Below are positions 1-8,293 of a DNA stretch of 64,000 nucleotides, piece after piece. Positions within the stretch are counted from its first letter, which is position 1, and the number at the start of each line of letters is the position of its first letter. Under the pieces are notes generated by a model. The model was not told the origin of the DNA and did no database searches. It was given only the letters and a program-made list of their open reading frames with translations. The stretch spans positions 4,422,001-4,486,000 of the forward strand of contig NZ_CP049616.1 in assembly GCF_011068285.1 (NCBI RefSeq). The letters run 5' to 3'. The DNA comes from Flagellimonas oceani. Its GTDB lineage: Bacteria > Bacteroidota > Bacteroidia > Flavobacteriales > Flavobacteriaceae. Made by a program: the position numbers and the translations under genes.

Positions 1-42
1 TTTAGCTTCCGTTTGGGTGATGCTCAAATATTGTTTAACTAA
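1..42 (+). CDS. C-terminal tail of an upstream gene (partial)
   Basis: Reading frame 1 is open from the window edge to a TAA at 40-42 and would encode a 13-residue tail ending LGDAQILFN. The spacing to the next ATG at 55 and the A-rich stretch before it match the other tightly packed genes of this block, so this is probably the end of a co-directional gene. Too little is present to name it. Confidence 0.35.
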   Translation, partial: FSFRLGDAQILFN

Positions 43-54
43 AATTTCAACATT

Positions 55-213
55 ATGGAACAAGCATCAAAAGCAAAGATTTCGGTCGAGGAAGCCGAAG
101 TACATTATCAATCCAGTAAGGAAAATTACATCATTGAAGGTGCCGAAAGTCATCTGGCTTACTATAGAGAGAAGCATCCAGAGTATTACGCTCTGCTATC
201 ACAAATTGTTTAA
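55..213 (+). CDS. Small hypothetical protein, 52 aa
   Basis: An ATG at 55 opens a 52-codon frame ending at TAA 211-213. The product is acidic and polar, rich in Glu, Ala and Tyr, and contains AESHLAYYREKHPEYYAL, probably helical. It lies 12 bp after the preceding partial gene and 17 bp before the DUF932 gene. The leader before its ATG (TAAAATTTCAACATT) resembles the one before the DUF932 gene, which supports real translation. A longer overlapping frame in another phase (17-259) is Lys/Ile-rich and looks like a shadow. I do not recognise a family. Confidence 0.55.
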   Translation: MEQASKAKISVEEAEVHYQSSKENYIIEGAESHLAYYREKHPEYYALLSQIV

Positions 214-230
214 CCTAAAATTCAAAAGCT

Positions 231-1067
231 ATGTATTTACAAAATTTGCAACAAGATGAGATTTTCGTTTCAAACGAAATGAAATCTTTGAAAAACCTGA
301 CCCAGATGGAATCCCGTCGCGGACTTGAAAATGCCATCATTTCGAATGGCAAAATCGTTAACGTGGTATCAAACAGTTATGGCCACATACCGAACCAACT
401 GTTCTTCAAGAAAGCAGAGGAAATGTTGACTGATGCCGGATTAAATTATCACAAGCGCACCATCAACAAAAATGATAGGTCTTTCATTACCGATTTTATC
501 ATAGACGACAAAAGCCAGTTTACGGTTAAGAATGATAAGGACTTGATACTGCCAATGTTAAGGTTCAAGAACTCGTATGATGGTAGCGAAAAGACCTCTG
601 GCCACTTCGGATTCTATCGAAAAGTATGTTCCAACGGACTTCACGTCTCACAAGCTGAAATCGAATTTTCGATAAAGCACAGCAGGAACAATACAGACCT
701 CATAATGCCAAGGTTGAACAACCTGTTTGATAAATTTCTTGACAATGAATTCTATACCATAACCAAGAAGTTTGATAGGATGAAGGAATTTAAAATCATC
801 GATACTAAAGAATTCGTAAAAGCCATTCTTGACAGAACCAAACTGTTCCGCTATGAATGTAGCGATAAAAACAGCGACCCATCGAAGAAGTCGAGAGAGG
901 TTTTGGAAATCCTCAATTACGAAGCTCTTTTACTTGATGAAGAACCAAATCTCTGGTTAGGTTATAATGCCTTTAATTCGGTATTGCACAATGTGCTGAA
1001 AAAGAGTTTCGGCCAACAGGAACTATTGGATAAAAAGTTGTTCGATGAAGTGTATGCCCTGGCATAG
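231..1067 (+). CDS. DUF932 family protein
   Basis: A 278-residue protein resembling the DUF932 family often carried by Bacteroidetes plasmids and conjugative elements. The family-like core is the stretch with IPNQLFFKKAEEML, the LPMLRFKNSYDGS segment and FGFYRKVCSNGLHV (roughly residues 65-150). The rest is predicted alpha-helical and charged. There is no signal peptide or membrane segment, so it is cytoplasmic. Its biochemical role is unknown; family members sit in the maintenance region near ssb and mobilisation genes, as here. The start at 231 follows TAACCTAAAATTC and GCT directly before the ATG, an A-rich initiation region typical of this element. Confidence 0.8.
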   Translation: MYLQNLQQDEIFVSNEMKSLKNLTQMESRRGLENAIISNGKIVNVVSNSYGHIPNQLFFKKAEEMLTDAGLNYHKRTINKNDRSFITDFIIDDKSQFTVKNDKDLILPMLRFKNSYDGSEKTSGHFGFYRKVCSNGLHVSQAEIEFSIKHSRNNTDLIMPRLNNLFDKFLDNEFYTITKKFDRMKEFKIIDTKEFVKAILDRTKLFRYECSDKNSDPSKKSREVLEILNYEALLLDEEPNLWLGYNAFNSVLHNVLKKSFGQQELLDKKLFDEVYALA

Positions 1068-1820
1068 CTTTAAAAGGTATATCCAGTACCTTAAACTGGA
1101 TTTTCCATTATTACAAATCCGTACTACTAAAACCACTCAGCACATTCCCCTGCATTCCGTTTCCCTACATTCCGGGAAAAGAGCTTCACTGCAAATATCT
1201 TGGACACAATCCCCAATTTCAGCTTTCCATTTCGCTAACCCTTCCCGCTTAGGCTGGGAAGGAACACTTCATTCCAGAGCGAAAATTGTGAATTAAGTCC
1301 GCCTTACCAAATCGGAAGGCCAGCACCTCGATTTTCTTAACAGAATTTACGGCAAGAACTTCTTGAGCCCTTGCTCGAAAATTCTTAAAAACCACGGCAC
1401 CGGCCCACACATTTTAAGGGGTTTATAATGGATGAAGCCTTGAATGTTTTTCGGGGCATCGAAAAACAGGCAGTGCATAACCAATTCTAAATTAAACCCG
1501 ATCGCTCGCCTCGCTTAACTTCCCGTACGCTCAACTCACGACCGGCTTTAAAAGAATTGCTAATGCCCTTATGGAACTTGTCAAGACCGTGACAAGTTTC
1601 AGCGAAAAATAAGGTATCTACTTCCTTGAAAATGCGAGCATTTTACTACGTCGCAGACACACCTGATTTATTCCCTGAAAGTCTTGACAAAACCCACGTC
1701 ACCCATTGTGCTACGCACGTAAGAAATCAAACAAACACCCCTTAAAATTTCATCTCAATTGAATTAAACAGGGAATTATTAACCCTGTCTGCCGACAAGG
1801 CAGGCTTTAAATTTTTAGTT
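1068..1820 (+). other. Non-coding stretch with three hairpins
   Basis: No convincing gene on either strand between the DUF932 gene and ssb. Three perfect inverted repeats stand out: gtttttcg/cgaaaaac (1446-1467), aacttgtca/tgacaagtt (1575-1598) and aaaatgc/gcatttt (1629-1644, 2-nt loop). Just before ssb there is an imperfect palindrome, cctgtctgcc-gacaaggcagg (about 1785-1805). The segment may hold a structured RNA, a replication or regulatory site, or decayed DNA; the sequence alone does not decide. Confidence 0.5.
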
Positions 1821-2168
1821 ATGAGTACTTTAAGAAATCACGTACAACTGATTGGAAACGTTGGTCAAGAGCCAACCATTACGAACCTTGAAAGCGGAAG
1901 CAAGGTAGCCCGTTTTTCACTTGCCACAAATGAATATTACAAGAACAAGAAAGGCGAGAAAGAGCAAAGCACCGAATGGCACACCGTAGTTGCCTGGGGC
2001 AAGACTGCTGAAATTGTAGAGAAGTATGTAGTCAAAGGAAAAGAGGTAGGCGTAAGCGGAAAACTGAAATCCCGAAGCTATGAGGATAAGGACGGTATCA
2101 AACGATACGTAACCGAAATCGAAGCCAACGAAATCCTATTGTTGGGTACAAAGAATGGTAACGAATAG
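1821..2168 (+). CDS. ssb: Single-stranded DNA-binding protein
   Basis: A 115-residue SSB with one OB-fold: the N-terminal MSTLRNHVQLIGNVGQEPTI strand, the ARFSLATNEYY segment, EWHTVVAWGKTAEIVEKYV and the YVTEIEANEILLLG strand are all in place. It ends right after the OB-fold and lacks the long acidic tail that recruits partners in chromosomal SSBs, as is common for element-borne copies. It probably coats the single strand made during conjugative transfer or ICE replication. A rho-independent terminator follows the stop codon at once. Confidence 0.95.
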   Translation: MSTLRNHVQLIGNVGQEPTITNLESGSKVARFSLATNEYYKNKKGEKEQSTEWHTVVAWGKTAEIVEKYVVKGKEVGVSGKLKSRSYEDKDGIKRYVTEIEANEILLLGTKNGNE

Positions 2169-2176
2169 ACTTAAAA

Positions 2177-2214
2177 GAAAGAGGGCGCACCTGTGGAAAG
2201 TTTCGCCCTCTTTT
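2177..2214 (+). terminator. Rho-independent terminator after ssb
   Basis: Perfect 10-bp arms aaagagggcg / cgccctcttt (2178-2187 and 2204-2213) followed by T-rich sequence, starting 9 bp after the ssb stop codon. Confidence 0.8.
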
Positions 2215-2242
2215 CATTCTTAATTTCTAAATAGAAATCACA

Positions 2243-2623
2243 ATGAAAGCACAAGTTAACGAAATAAAAGAGCGGTTGCAATATTTTACGGGAACTGAAA
2301 TGTTCTACCAAATACCGCTACTACGAACCCGATTTACAGATGGGCTGAAATACCTGTCCGAAGTCGCCGAATGTTTTTGGCTCATAACGGATGCTTCGGT
2401 AATCGCTAAAAGTCTGATGAACCGAAGTAAGTTTATCACGATTGACTTTAAAAGAATGTCCGAAGAAAAACAGGACTATACAGGTTACGAAGCTGAAATT
2501 ATTTACAGCGATGGTAACGACAATATTTTGGAAACCCACCGTTATAATGCGACCGATTTTCCACTGGATGAATTGCGGATGTTCTTTGTGAACGATACGC
2601 TGATGTTACCAAGCGAATACTAA
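2243..2623 (+). CDS. Hypothetical protein resembling DUF6876
   Basis: A 126-residue cytoplasmic protein. Its opening MKAQVNEIKERLQYFTGTEMFYQ, the FTDGLKYLSEVAECFWLITDAS segment and the FFVNDTLMLPSEY ending recall the DUF6876 family of Bacteroidetes mobile elements; the assignment is from memory of the pattern. No catalytic motif is evident. It lies between ssb and a 65-aa gene in the same direction, with a 12-bp gap to the latter, so those two are probably co-transcribed. Function unknown. Confidence 0.75.
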   Translation: MKAQVNEIKERLQYFTGTEMFYQIPLLRTRFTDGLKYLSEVAECFWLITDASVIAKSLMNRSKFITIDFKRMSEEKQDYTGYEAEIIYSDGNDNILETHRYNATDFPLDELRMFFVNDTLMLPSEY

Positions 2624-2635
2624 AATCGATATGCT

Positions 2636-2833
2636 ATGATTTATCTAAATTTTACCGATTTGAGCGAGGAAGCGCAAGAGCGTTTGCTTACCAATTCCAA
2701 GGAAGATGTCAAGAAAAAATATGGCAAGGATTTGATGGACTATGCTACCAAGCACCATACCAATTTAGACCAAATGCTTGACGAGGAAGCGTTACGGAAT
2801 TTATATTCCTATACCTATGTATTTAATATCTGA
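2636..2833 (+). CDS. Small hypothetical protein, 65 aa
   Basis: A 65-residue acidic, helical protein (NFTDLSEEAQERLLTNSKED...). It follows the DUF6876-like gene by 12 bp, starts after the GATATGCT leader typical of this block, and is followed by a hairpin terminator, all signs of a real gene. The length and the EEAQERL/YGKDLMDYA pattern do not let me name a family. No membrane segment or signal peptide is seen. Confidence 0.65.
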   Translation: MIYLNFTDLSEEAQERLLTNSKEDVKKKYGKDLMDYATKHHTNLDQMLDEEALRNLYSYTYVFNI

Positions 2834-2854
2834 ATGATGTTTTTTGAACGAAAT

Positions 2855-2886
2855 GCGCCTCTGAAATTTCAGGGGTGTTTTCATTT
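2855..2886 (+). terminator. Probable terminator after the 65-aa gene
   Basis: Near-perfect hairpin cctctgaaa / tttcagggg (one G-T pair, possibly extended by the flanking bases), then gttttcattttt. It closes the small operon starting at 2243. Confidence 0.6.
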
Positions 2887-3070
2887 TTAGTGCATTCATA
2901 ATCACGAAAAAATCGTATCTTTATTTCGCTGAAATACAGCATACAATTTAAGTACAGTTATCCACTTTTTGACTTTCGCCGATAACCGTACCCATCGAAA
3001 ATTAACGTATCGGAAATTTTATTTCCTCGAAAATGGCAATCAGCTTTTGAGCTGGATTGTATGGATTTTT

Positions 3071-3141
3071 GTCAGCCTTCGGCTGACGAAAAGGAATAGC
3101 AAGAGGGTAACACGCTGCGCGATGTTACGGATTCCTTTTCG
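3071..3141. other. Candidate oriT upstream of the mobilisation genes
   Basis: Within a 430-bp gene-free stretch before the mobilisation genes there is a perfect 7-bp-arm hairpin gtcagcc-ttc-ggctgac (3071-3087) abutting a large nested inverted repeat: cgaaaaggaat (3087-3097) with attccttttcg (3131-3141), enclosing gtaaca (3107-3112) and tgttac (3123-3128). A 13-bp direct repeat gatttgcgacaaa follows at 3199-3211 and 3241-3253. Nested dyads next to relaxase genes are the usual architecture of transfer origins; a nic site is not identified. Confidence 0.5.
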
Positions 3142-3263
3142 TTTTCAAAGTATTGAGAATCAGTTGTTTAAAATTATTTTGATTTTTTGATTTTCAGCGA
3201 TTTGCGACAAACGCCCTCAAAACGACCATTTTTCGGAAAGGATTTGCGACAAATGGGCGAAAT

Positions 3264-3644
3264 ATGGACACATTTATCGGCATCAGATTCAAGAAGGAAA
3301 CGGCAAAACGTTTTCAGGAATTCTCAAGAACACATTTCAAGACCCATACCGAGGCAATGGAAGCCATTCTCGACTTTTTCTTCTACAACGAGATTTCACC
3401 CAAGGAAAATTTAGGACCAACAGGACGTACCATTGAAGCTAAATTATTGAAACGTATCAATGCCGTCATTGCCATAATGCGCGATGTCGAAAAGACCCAG
3501 ACGAAACCCACAGTCGCAATGTTGCAATCTCTTTTTGAGATGGAAGAAACAAAGAAAAAACCGTTGATTTTGGAAAAGAAGTTTGCAGAGGAAAAGAACG
3601 AAGTGCGCTTTCGCGAAAAGCGAAATAATTCAAACCAACTTTAA
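3264..3644 (+). CDS. BfmA/BtgA-family mobilisation accessory protein
   Basis: A 126-residue basic protein matching the BfmA/BtgA mobilisation family: the start MDTFIGIRFKKETAKRFQEF and TEAMEAILDFFFYN resemble a ribbon-helix-helix-like DNA-binding part, followed by a long charged C-terminal helix. Such proteins bind oriT and help the relaxase nick it. The gene starts 11 bp after the second gatttgcgacaaa repeat and 12 bp before the relaxase gene, so the two are surely co-transcribed. An overlapping frame (3187-3414) in another phase has no family features and was discarded. Confidence 0.85.
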   Translation: MDTFIGIRFKKETAKRFQEFSRTHFKTHTEAMEAILDFFFYNEISPKENLGPTGRTIEAKLLKRINAVIAIMRDVEKTQTKPTVAMLQSLFEMEETKKKPLILEKKFAEEKNEVRFREKRNNSNQL

Positions 3645-3655
3645 AAATACAGGCT

Positions 3656-4687
3656 ATGTACATCAACATCACCCCACAAAAATTAGGAACGAATTACTCG
3701 CAGAGCTCAGCGGATTTTGTGGACTATCTCGAAAAGGAAAATGAAGGTTTGGAAAAGGAAGAGATGGAACATTTTTTTAACCAATATGGCGATGAGATTT
3801 CAGCTAAAGAAGTGGTCAAAGAAATTGATGGTAACACTGCCAAGCTGAAAAAGAAAGAACCTAAATTCTATTCCATCACGGTGAGTCCATCCAAATATGA
3901 ATTGCGAAAACTCGAAAACAATAGTGAAGATTTAAAACGATATACCCGTGAGCTGATGAAAGATTATGCAGCCAGTTTCAACAGGGAAATCAATGGGCGA
4001 AAAGTAACCGTAGATGATATCAAGTACTTCGCTAAAATTGAACACCAACGGACTTTTAAGGGTACGGATTTTCAGGTGCGAGAAAACCAACCTTTTGCTA
4101 CCAAGATTCTTGAATTGAAACAAGAAGTCAGGCGCATTCAACAAGGTCAAGCAACAGGCAATATTGACCGATTAAAACTGACGATAGGAAAGTTGGAAAA
4201 AGAAGCACCACATCAGTTGAATGGGAAACGTATTGTCCAGGGAATGAAGAAACACGGAAACCAAAGTCACATTCATATTATTGTCAGCCGAAAGGATGCA
4301 TCCAATTCCTTCAGCCTTTCCCCTGGAAGCAAACACAAAGCATCTGAAGTAGAGATGCACGGTAAAAAAGTAAAACGTGGTTTTAACCGTGACCAATTTT
4401 TTGAGCGTGCAGAAAAGACTTTTGACAAAACTTTCGGTTACCAACGCAACTATGCGGAAACCTACAAAGCGAAGAAAGATTTTATGAAGAACCCGAAACT
4501 TTACTTTGCAGCTTTGATGAAATTGCCGGCCAATGAAAAGGCTTTGGCTTTTAAGATAATGGGCAAGTCGGGTATTCCGCTAATTCCAAACATTCCGACC
4601 AGTAAGGCGCAATTGGCGCTTCGAGTGTTTAAGCGGCTACGAAAAGGTGCTGAGATTGCAGTCAAATCAAGCTCTATTGGGATATGA
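3656..4687 (+). CDS. MobB-type relaxase (DUF5712 family)
   Basis: A 343-residue protein of the DUF5712/MobB type used by Bacteroidetes mobile elements. It should nick oriT and stay bound to the transferred strand. Seen in the sequence: an N-terminal MYINITPQKLGTNYSQSS segment with a possible catalytic Tyr, EPKFYSITVSPSKYE, and a metal-binding histidine cluster in KHGNQSHIHIIVSRKD (about residue 210), the HxH motif of relaxases. The C-terminal 60 residues are basic. Its stop overlaps the start of the coupling-protein gene by 4 bp (ATGA), showing translational coupling. Confidence 0.85.
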   Translation: MYINITPQKLGTNYSQSSADFVDYLEKENEGLEKEEMEHFFNQYGDEISAKEVVKEIDGNTAKLKKKEPKFYSITVSPSKYELRKLENNSEDLKRYTRELMKDYAASFNREINGRKVTVDDIKYFAKIEHQRTFKGTDFQVRENQPFATKILELKQEVRRIQQGQATGNIDRLKLTIGKLEKEAPHQLNGKRIVQGMKKHGNQSHIHIIVSRKDASNSFSLSPGSKHKASEVEMHGKKVKRGFNRDQFFERAEKTFDKTFGYQRNYAETYKAKKDFMKNPKLYFAALMKLPANEKALAFKIMGKSGIPLIPNIPTSKAQLALRVFKRLRKGAEIAVKSSSIGI

Positions 4688-6126
4688 GTTGGTCATTGAT
4701 AGAAATAGTGATTTATATTGTAGTGCCAATTCTGTCTGTGGCCATATTGTCTTATGCCCTTTATGATAGTGAACCAAGGAATAAAACCGAAAAAAAGTAT
4801 CAAGTCAAGTTCCCGACAAAATCGGGAAGCTTTAAAATCGACAACATAAAACGTGGCGCATCCGTTATCGGATCCGCAGGAAGTGGGAAAACCGAAAGCG
4901 TGGTCTATGGATTTTTAAAACACTTTCGTGAAAACAGTTTTTGTGGCATTATTCACGATTACAAGAATTTTGAGCTGACCGAAATGGCATACCCGCTTTT
5001 TGCCGATAGCAATGTTCCAATGAAGGTCATTTCATTTGATAGGATTATCCATCGGGTAAATCCAATTGCACCTAAGTATCTGGAAAATGAGGAAAGCGTC
5101 AACGAAGTATCAAGGGTGCTCATTGAAAATCTTTTGGAACAACGAGAATCGGGAACCACCGGAACAACCAAATTCTTTAACGATGCTGCCGAAGGTTTGA
5201 TTGGCGGATTGATTTGGAAATTGAAAGCTGATTATCCACAATTCTGCACGTTGCCCCATTTAATTGCGATTTATCAAATGCTCGATACCGATAGCCTGGT
5301 CCAGTTTCTTGAAACCAATACCACATCGAGAGCAATGGCAGATGCTTTCATTAGCGGAAAGGATTCCGAACGTCAAACAGCTGGTGTAAAAAGTACCTTG
5401 GCCAATGCGTTAAAACGCATCAGCACTAAACGTATTTTTATGGCATTGTCTGCGGATGAAGTGCCTTTGAACATAAATGATGAAGAAAATCCAGCCGTGA
5501 TTTCGGTGGTGAACAATCCCAAATTTGAAACCTCTTATTCGCCAGTAATCGCTACCATCATCCACACCATCACCAAACAGATGAGTGTGCGTAATTCTAA
5601 ACCATCGTTTTTGTTGATGGAAGAAGCGCCGACAATCCGGCTGCTGAATATGCACCGCATTCCTGCCACACTAAGAAGCTATGACATTGCCACCATTTAT
5701 GTAATGCAGGATAAAATCCAAAACGATATGATGTATGGCGACAAGGCAAGTAAGGCTATTTTGAGCAACCTTTCCTATCAATTCTTTGGCAAGGTCAATG
5801 ACCCAGACACGGCAAAGTATTACGAACGTTTTTTTGAAATTATCAAAAATCCTACTAAGAGCGTGAGCAAGGCCGCCAACATTTTTAAAACCGATACCCG
5901 AATTACCAAAGGCGAAAGAGAGGTTTCCAAAAGAAGAGCAGATATTTTCTTTAGGCTCAAACAAGGTGAGTTCGTCACATTTGCCGATGGGAAGGACAAG
6001 AAAGTACGATTCAGTTTGCCAAAGATTCGAAGGCAGCTTCCACAGGACACAAAGCGATATTCCGATTCAGATTTGAGAGCGAATTTTGAAAGGGTTTATG
6101 ATGATGCGAGGTCGATATTTGGGTAA
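4684..6126 (+). CDS. Type IV coupling protein, TraG/VirD4-like ATPase (MobC)
   Basis: A 480-residue inner-membrane ATPase that should link the relaxase-DNA complex to the secretion channel. One N-terminal membrane helix (residues about 5-25) precedes the Walker A motif GSAGSGKT (63-70); FLLMEEAPTI near residue 310 is the Walker B region, and the C-terminal part has the usual TraG/TraD pattern. It is shorter than proteobacterial VirD4 (one rather than two membrane helices evident), as in other Bacteroidetes MobC proteins. It overlaps the relaxase stop by 4 bp and ends the mobilisation operon. Confidence 0.9.
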   Translation: MSWSLIEIVIYIVVPILSVAILSYALYDSEPRNKTEKKYQVKFPTKSGSFKIDNIKRGASVIGSAGSGKTESVVYGFLKHFRENSFCGIIHDYKNFELTEMAYPLFADSNVPMKVISFDRIIHRVNPIAPKYLENEESVNEVSRVLIENLLEQRESGTTGTTKFFNDAAEGLIGGLIWKLKADYPQFCTLPHLIAIYQMLDTDSLVQFLETNTTSRAMADAFISGKDSERQTAGVKSTLANALKRISTKRIFMALSADEVPLNINDEENPAVISVVNNPKFETSYSPVIATIIHTITKQMSVRNSKPSFLLMEEAPTIRLLNMHRIPATLRSYDIATIYVMQDKIQNDMMYGDKASKAILSNLSYQFFGKVNDPDTAKYYERFFEIIKNPTKSVSKAANIFKTDTRITKGEREVSKRRADIFFRLKQGEFVTFADGKDKKVRFSLPKIRRQLPQDTKRYSDSDLRANFERVYDDARSIFG

Positions 6127-6254
6127 CGTTTTATGCTTGAACTTGTGCGGTTAAAGTACGCTCTTAAATCTCGCTTATAAAAAGAAAAAATGTTTTTCAG
6201 CAAAATCTGAACTCTGATATGATTATATTGTACGCCACCAAAAAATGTTATTAA

Positions 6255-8282
6255 ATGATTGTACCTGCGGAAAATATTGTCGAGACTGTTGACTTAACAG
6301 CTGACGATGTTTTGCTTCCAATGTTGGAGTGTGTTGTAAATTCCATCATAAGTCTGCAACAGTCTTCTCTTCCGGCAAATGAGAAAGAAATTCAAATCAA
6401 GATAATTCGCGGGGCTTTGCCTTCACAGACTAATTTGTTAGACAGTGTTAAAACCATCGACAGCTTTGTCATTACGGATAATGGTATAGGTTTTACCGAC
6501 AAAAATTACAGGTCATTTGAAACCCCTTTCTCGCAGGCAAATAAGGAGTTTGGTTGCAAAGGAATAGGAAGATTTACCGTTTTAGCAGCTTTTGAAAGTC
6601 TGAAGGTAGAGAGTAACTATTTGGAGAATCAAGTATGGAAATACAGGGAATTTGAGTTTAACACAAAGGACGAGGTCAACCTTATAACTTCTGAAAAATC
6701 AGAGGAAGATGTGTTCAAGACCAAAGTTAGACTCGATAATTGCTTCAATGAAGTGATTAGACAGAAATCAGCACTTAAAATCGAAGACATTGCTGAAAGT
6801 GTTATGCAACACTGCTTAATTTACTACTTGAACGATTCACTTCCGAAGATTATGATTTATGACGAAGAAAGCAGTAGAGCAGAGTCTATAAATGACCTCT
6901 ATGCCAAAGTGTCAAAAGAAAAAGAACGGAATTTCGAGGTCAAGAAACAACAGTTCAAGATATATATAACTAAGACACCCAAAGAGGGAAACAGGAAGAA
7001 TAACTACGTTCATTATTGCGCAAATTCAAGGGTAGTAGGCAATCCAAAAAACATTAAAAACTTCAATAGTCTTTTTAACTATCCCATCTCAAGAAATGGC
7101 AGTCTATATTTTCTTGATGTTTATGTGGTATCCGAATATCTGAATCGAAAGTCGTTCAGCACTCGGAATGGCTTCAACATTCCAAAAGAAAAAGAAAACT
7201 TACTATTTGCCAATTCATCACCATTATCTTTCCAAGAAATAGAGGAAAATCTGACCAAAGTGTTAGAAGATGAGTACAATGAGTTTGTAAAGAAGTCACG
7301 AGAGCGAAGTCAAGAGGAAATTAAAAGTTACATAAAAGAGAAGGCACCTAGATATAGGAGCTTTTTAAAAAAGCCTGAAGTACTGAATTCAATTCCACCG
7401 AATTTATCTGAGGACAAGCTCGAAGAACACCTTTATAAGATTTCCTATACTGCTCGAAAAAAAGTCGAAAACCATATTGACAAGTTTATCAATGAAAAGC
7501 AGGTAAATGAGGAAACGATAAATCAGATTAAGGACGACATAAAGGAGAAAACAGCCTATGACGTCGATAGTCTAGCTGATTATATGACTAGAAGAAGGGC
7601 TATAATTGAGCTGTTTGAAAAGTTTTTAGATGCTGATGAAAACGGAAATTACAAATTGGAAGAAGATGTTCACAATCTCATTTTTCCTATGGGCTTGACC
7701 AGCAACGATGTGGTTTATGAAAACCACAATTTATGGTTGCTGGACGAACGATTTCTAAATTATAAGTTCATTGCCTCAGACAAATCAATCACTTCATACT
7801 CACAAAAGAAAAGCAGAAAAGAGGCTGATTTGGTAATGATTGACAACCCACAAATGTTTGAGAATCCAATTGGTTTTGGAGATAAAAATAGCGGTGAGAT
7901 AAATTCAATGGTAATTTTTGAGTTCAAAAGACCTGGAGAAGTGGCACACCAAAAACGTAAAGGCAATTATAGATGGGAATTTTCAGATTTGATTGAACCT
8001 TACTTTGATGAATTCTTATATCAACAAGATAAAAAGAATTACAAGGGCAATCAGGTCATAGTAACTAAAAACACACCGAAATTCGGTTTCATAATTGTGG
8101 ATGTTTTGCCAACCAATTTAAAACAGTTTAACGAGGATAAGGGATGGGAAAAAACACCATTCGGAACTTATTTTAAAATCATACCAAAGTTAAATTTGAA
8201 TTTAGAGGTAATGACGTTCAGAAAGTTGCTGGAAGTCTCAAGAGAAAGACACAATGCATTTTTCAATAAATTATTTAACTAG
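6255..8282 (+). CDS. GHKL ATPase with C-terminal PD-(D/E)xK-like motif; candidate defence effector
   Basis: A 675-residue cytoplasmic protein. The N-terminus carries the GHKL (Hsp90/MutL/MORC-type) ATP-binding motifs: E25-x3-N29 in LECVVNSI, D75-NGIGF and GCKGIGRF (100-107). The middle (about 330-480) is charged and helical. Near the C-terminus EADLVMID (about 523-530) and E556-F-K558 in MVIFEFKRPGE form an apparent D...ExK nuclease signature resembling the Shedu/DUF4263 type. The combination suggests an ATP-gated nuclease. The gene starts 128 bp after the mobilisation operon and is followed after 11 bp by an AlbA_2 gene, so the pair forms one transcript. The defence role is inference. Confidence 0.7.
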   Translation: MIVPAENIVETVDLTADDVLLPMLECVVNSIISLQQSSLPANEKEIQIKIIRGALPSQTNLLDSVKTIDSFVITDNGIGFTDKNYRSFETPFSQANKEFGCKGIGRFTVLAAFESLKVESNYLENQVWKYREFEFNTKDEVNLITSEKSEEDVFKTKVRLDNCFNEVIRQKSALKIEDIAESVMQHCLIYYLNDSLPKIMIYDEESSRAESINDLYAKVSKEKERNFEVKKQQFKIYITKTPKEGNRKNNYVHYCANSRVVGNPKNIKNFNSLFNYPISRNGSLYFLDVYVVSEYLNRKSFSTRNGFNIPKEKENLLFANSSPLSFQEIEENLTKVLEDEYNEFVKKSRERSQEEIKSYIKEKAPRYRSFLKKPEVLNSIPPNLSEDKLEEHLYKISYTARKKVENHIDKFINEKQVNEETINQIKDDIKEKTAYDVDSLADYMTRRRAIIELFEKFLDADENGNYKLEEDVHNLIFPMGLTSNDVVYENHNLWLLDERFLNYKFIASDKSITSYSQKKSRKEADLVMIDNPQMFENPIGFGDKNSGEINSMVIFEFKRPGEVAHQKRKGNYRWEFSDLIEPYFDEFLYQQDKKNYKGNQVIVTKNTPKFGFIIVDVLPTNLKQFNEDKGWEKTPFGTYFKIIPKLNLNLEVMTFRKLLEVSRERHNAFFNKLFN

Positions 8283-8293
8283 GCTATTAATGT

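Noticed and set aside
1045..1296. 83-codon frame on the plus strand after the DUF932 gene
   Set aside because: Overlaps the end of DUF932, His/Ser-rich without family features, and runs through a region with hairpins; looks like a chance frame.
2969..3414. Two plus-strand frames (2969-3190 and 3187-3414) before the mobilisation genes
   Set aside because: They cover the nested dyads and repeats and overlap the BfmA/BtgA-like gene; composition is basic and aromatic without a recognisable domain.
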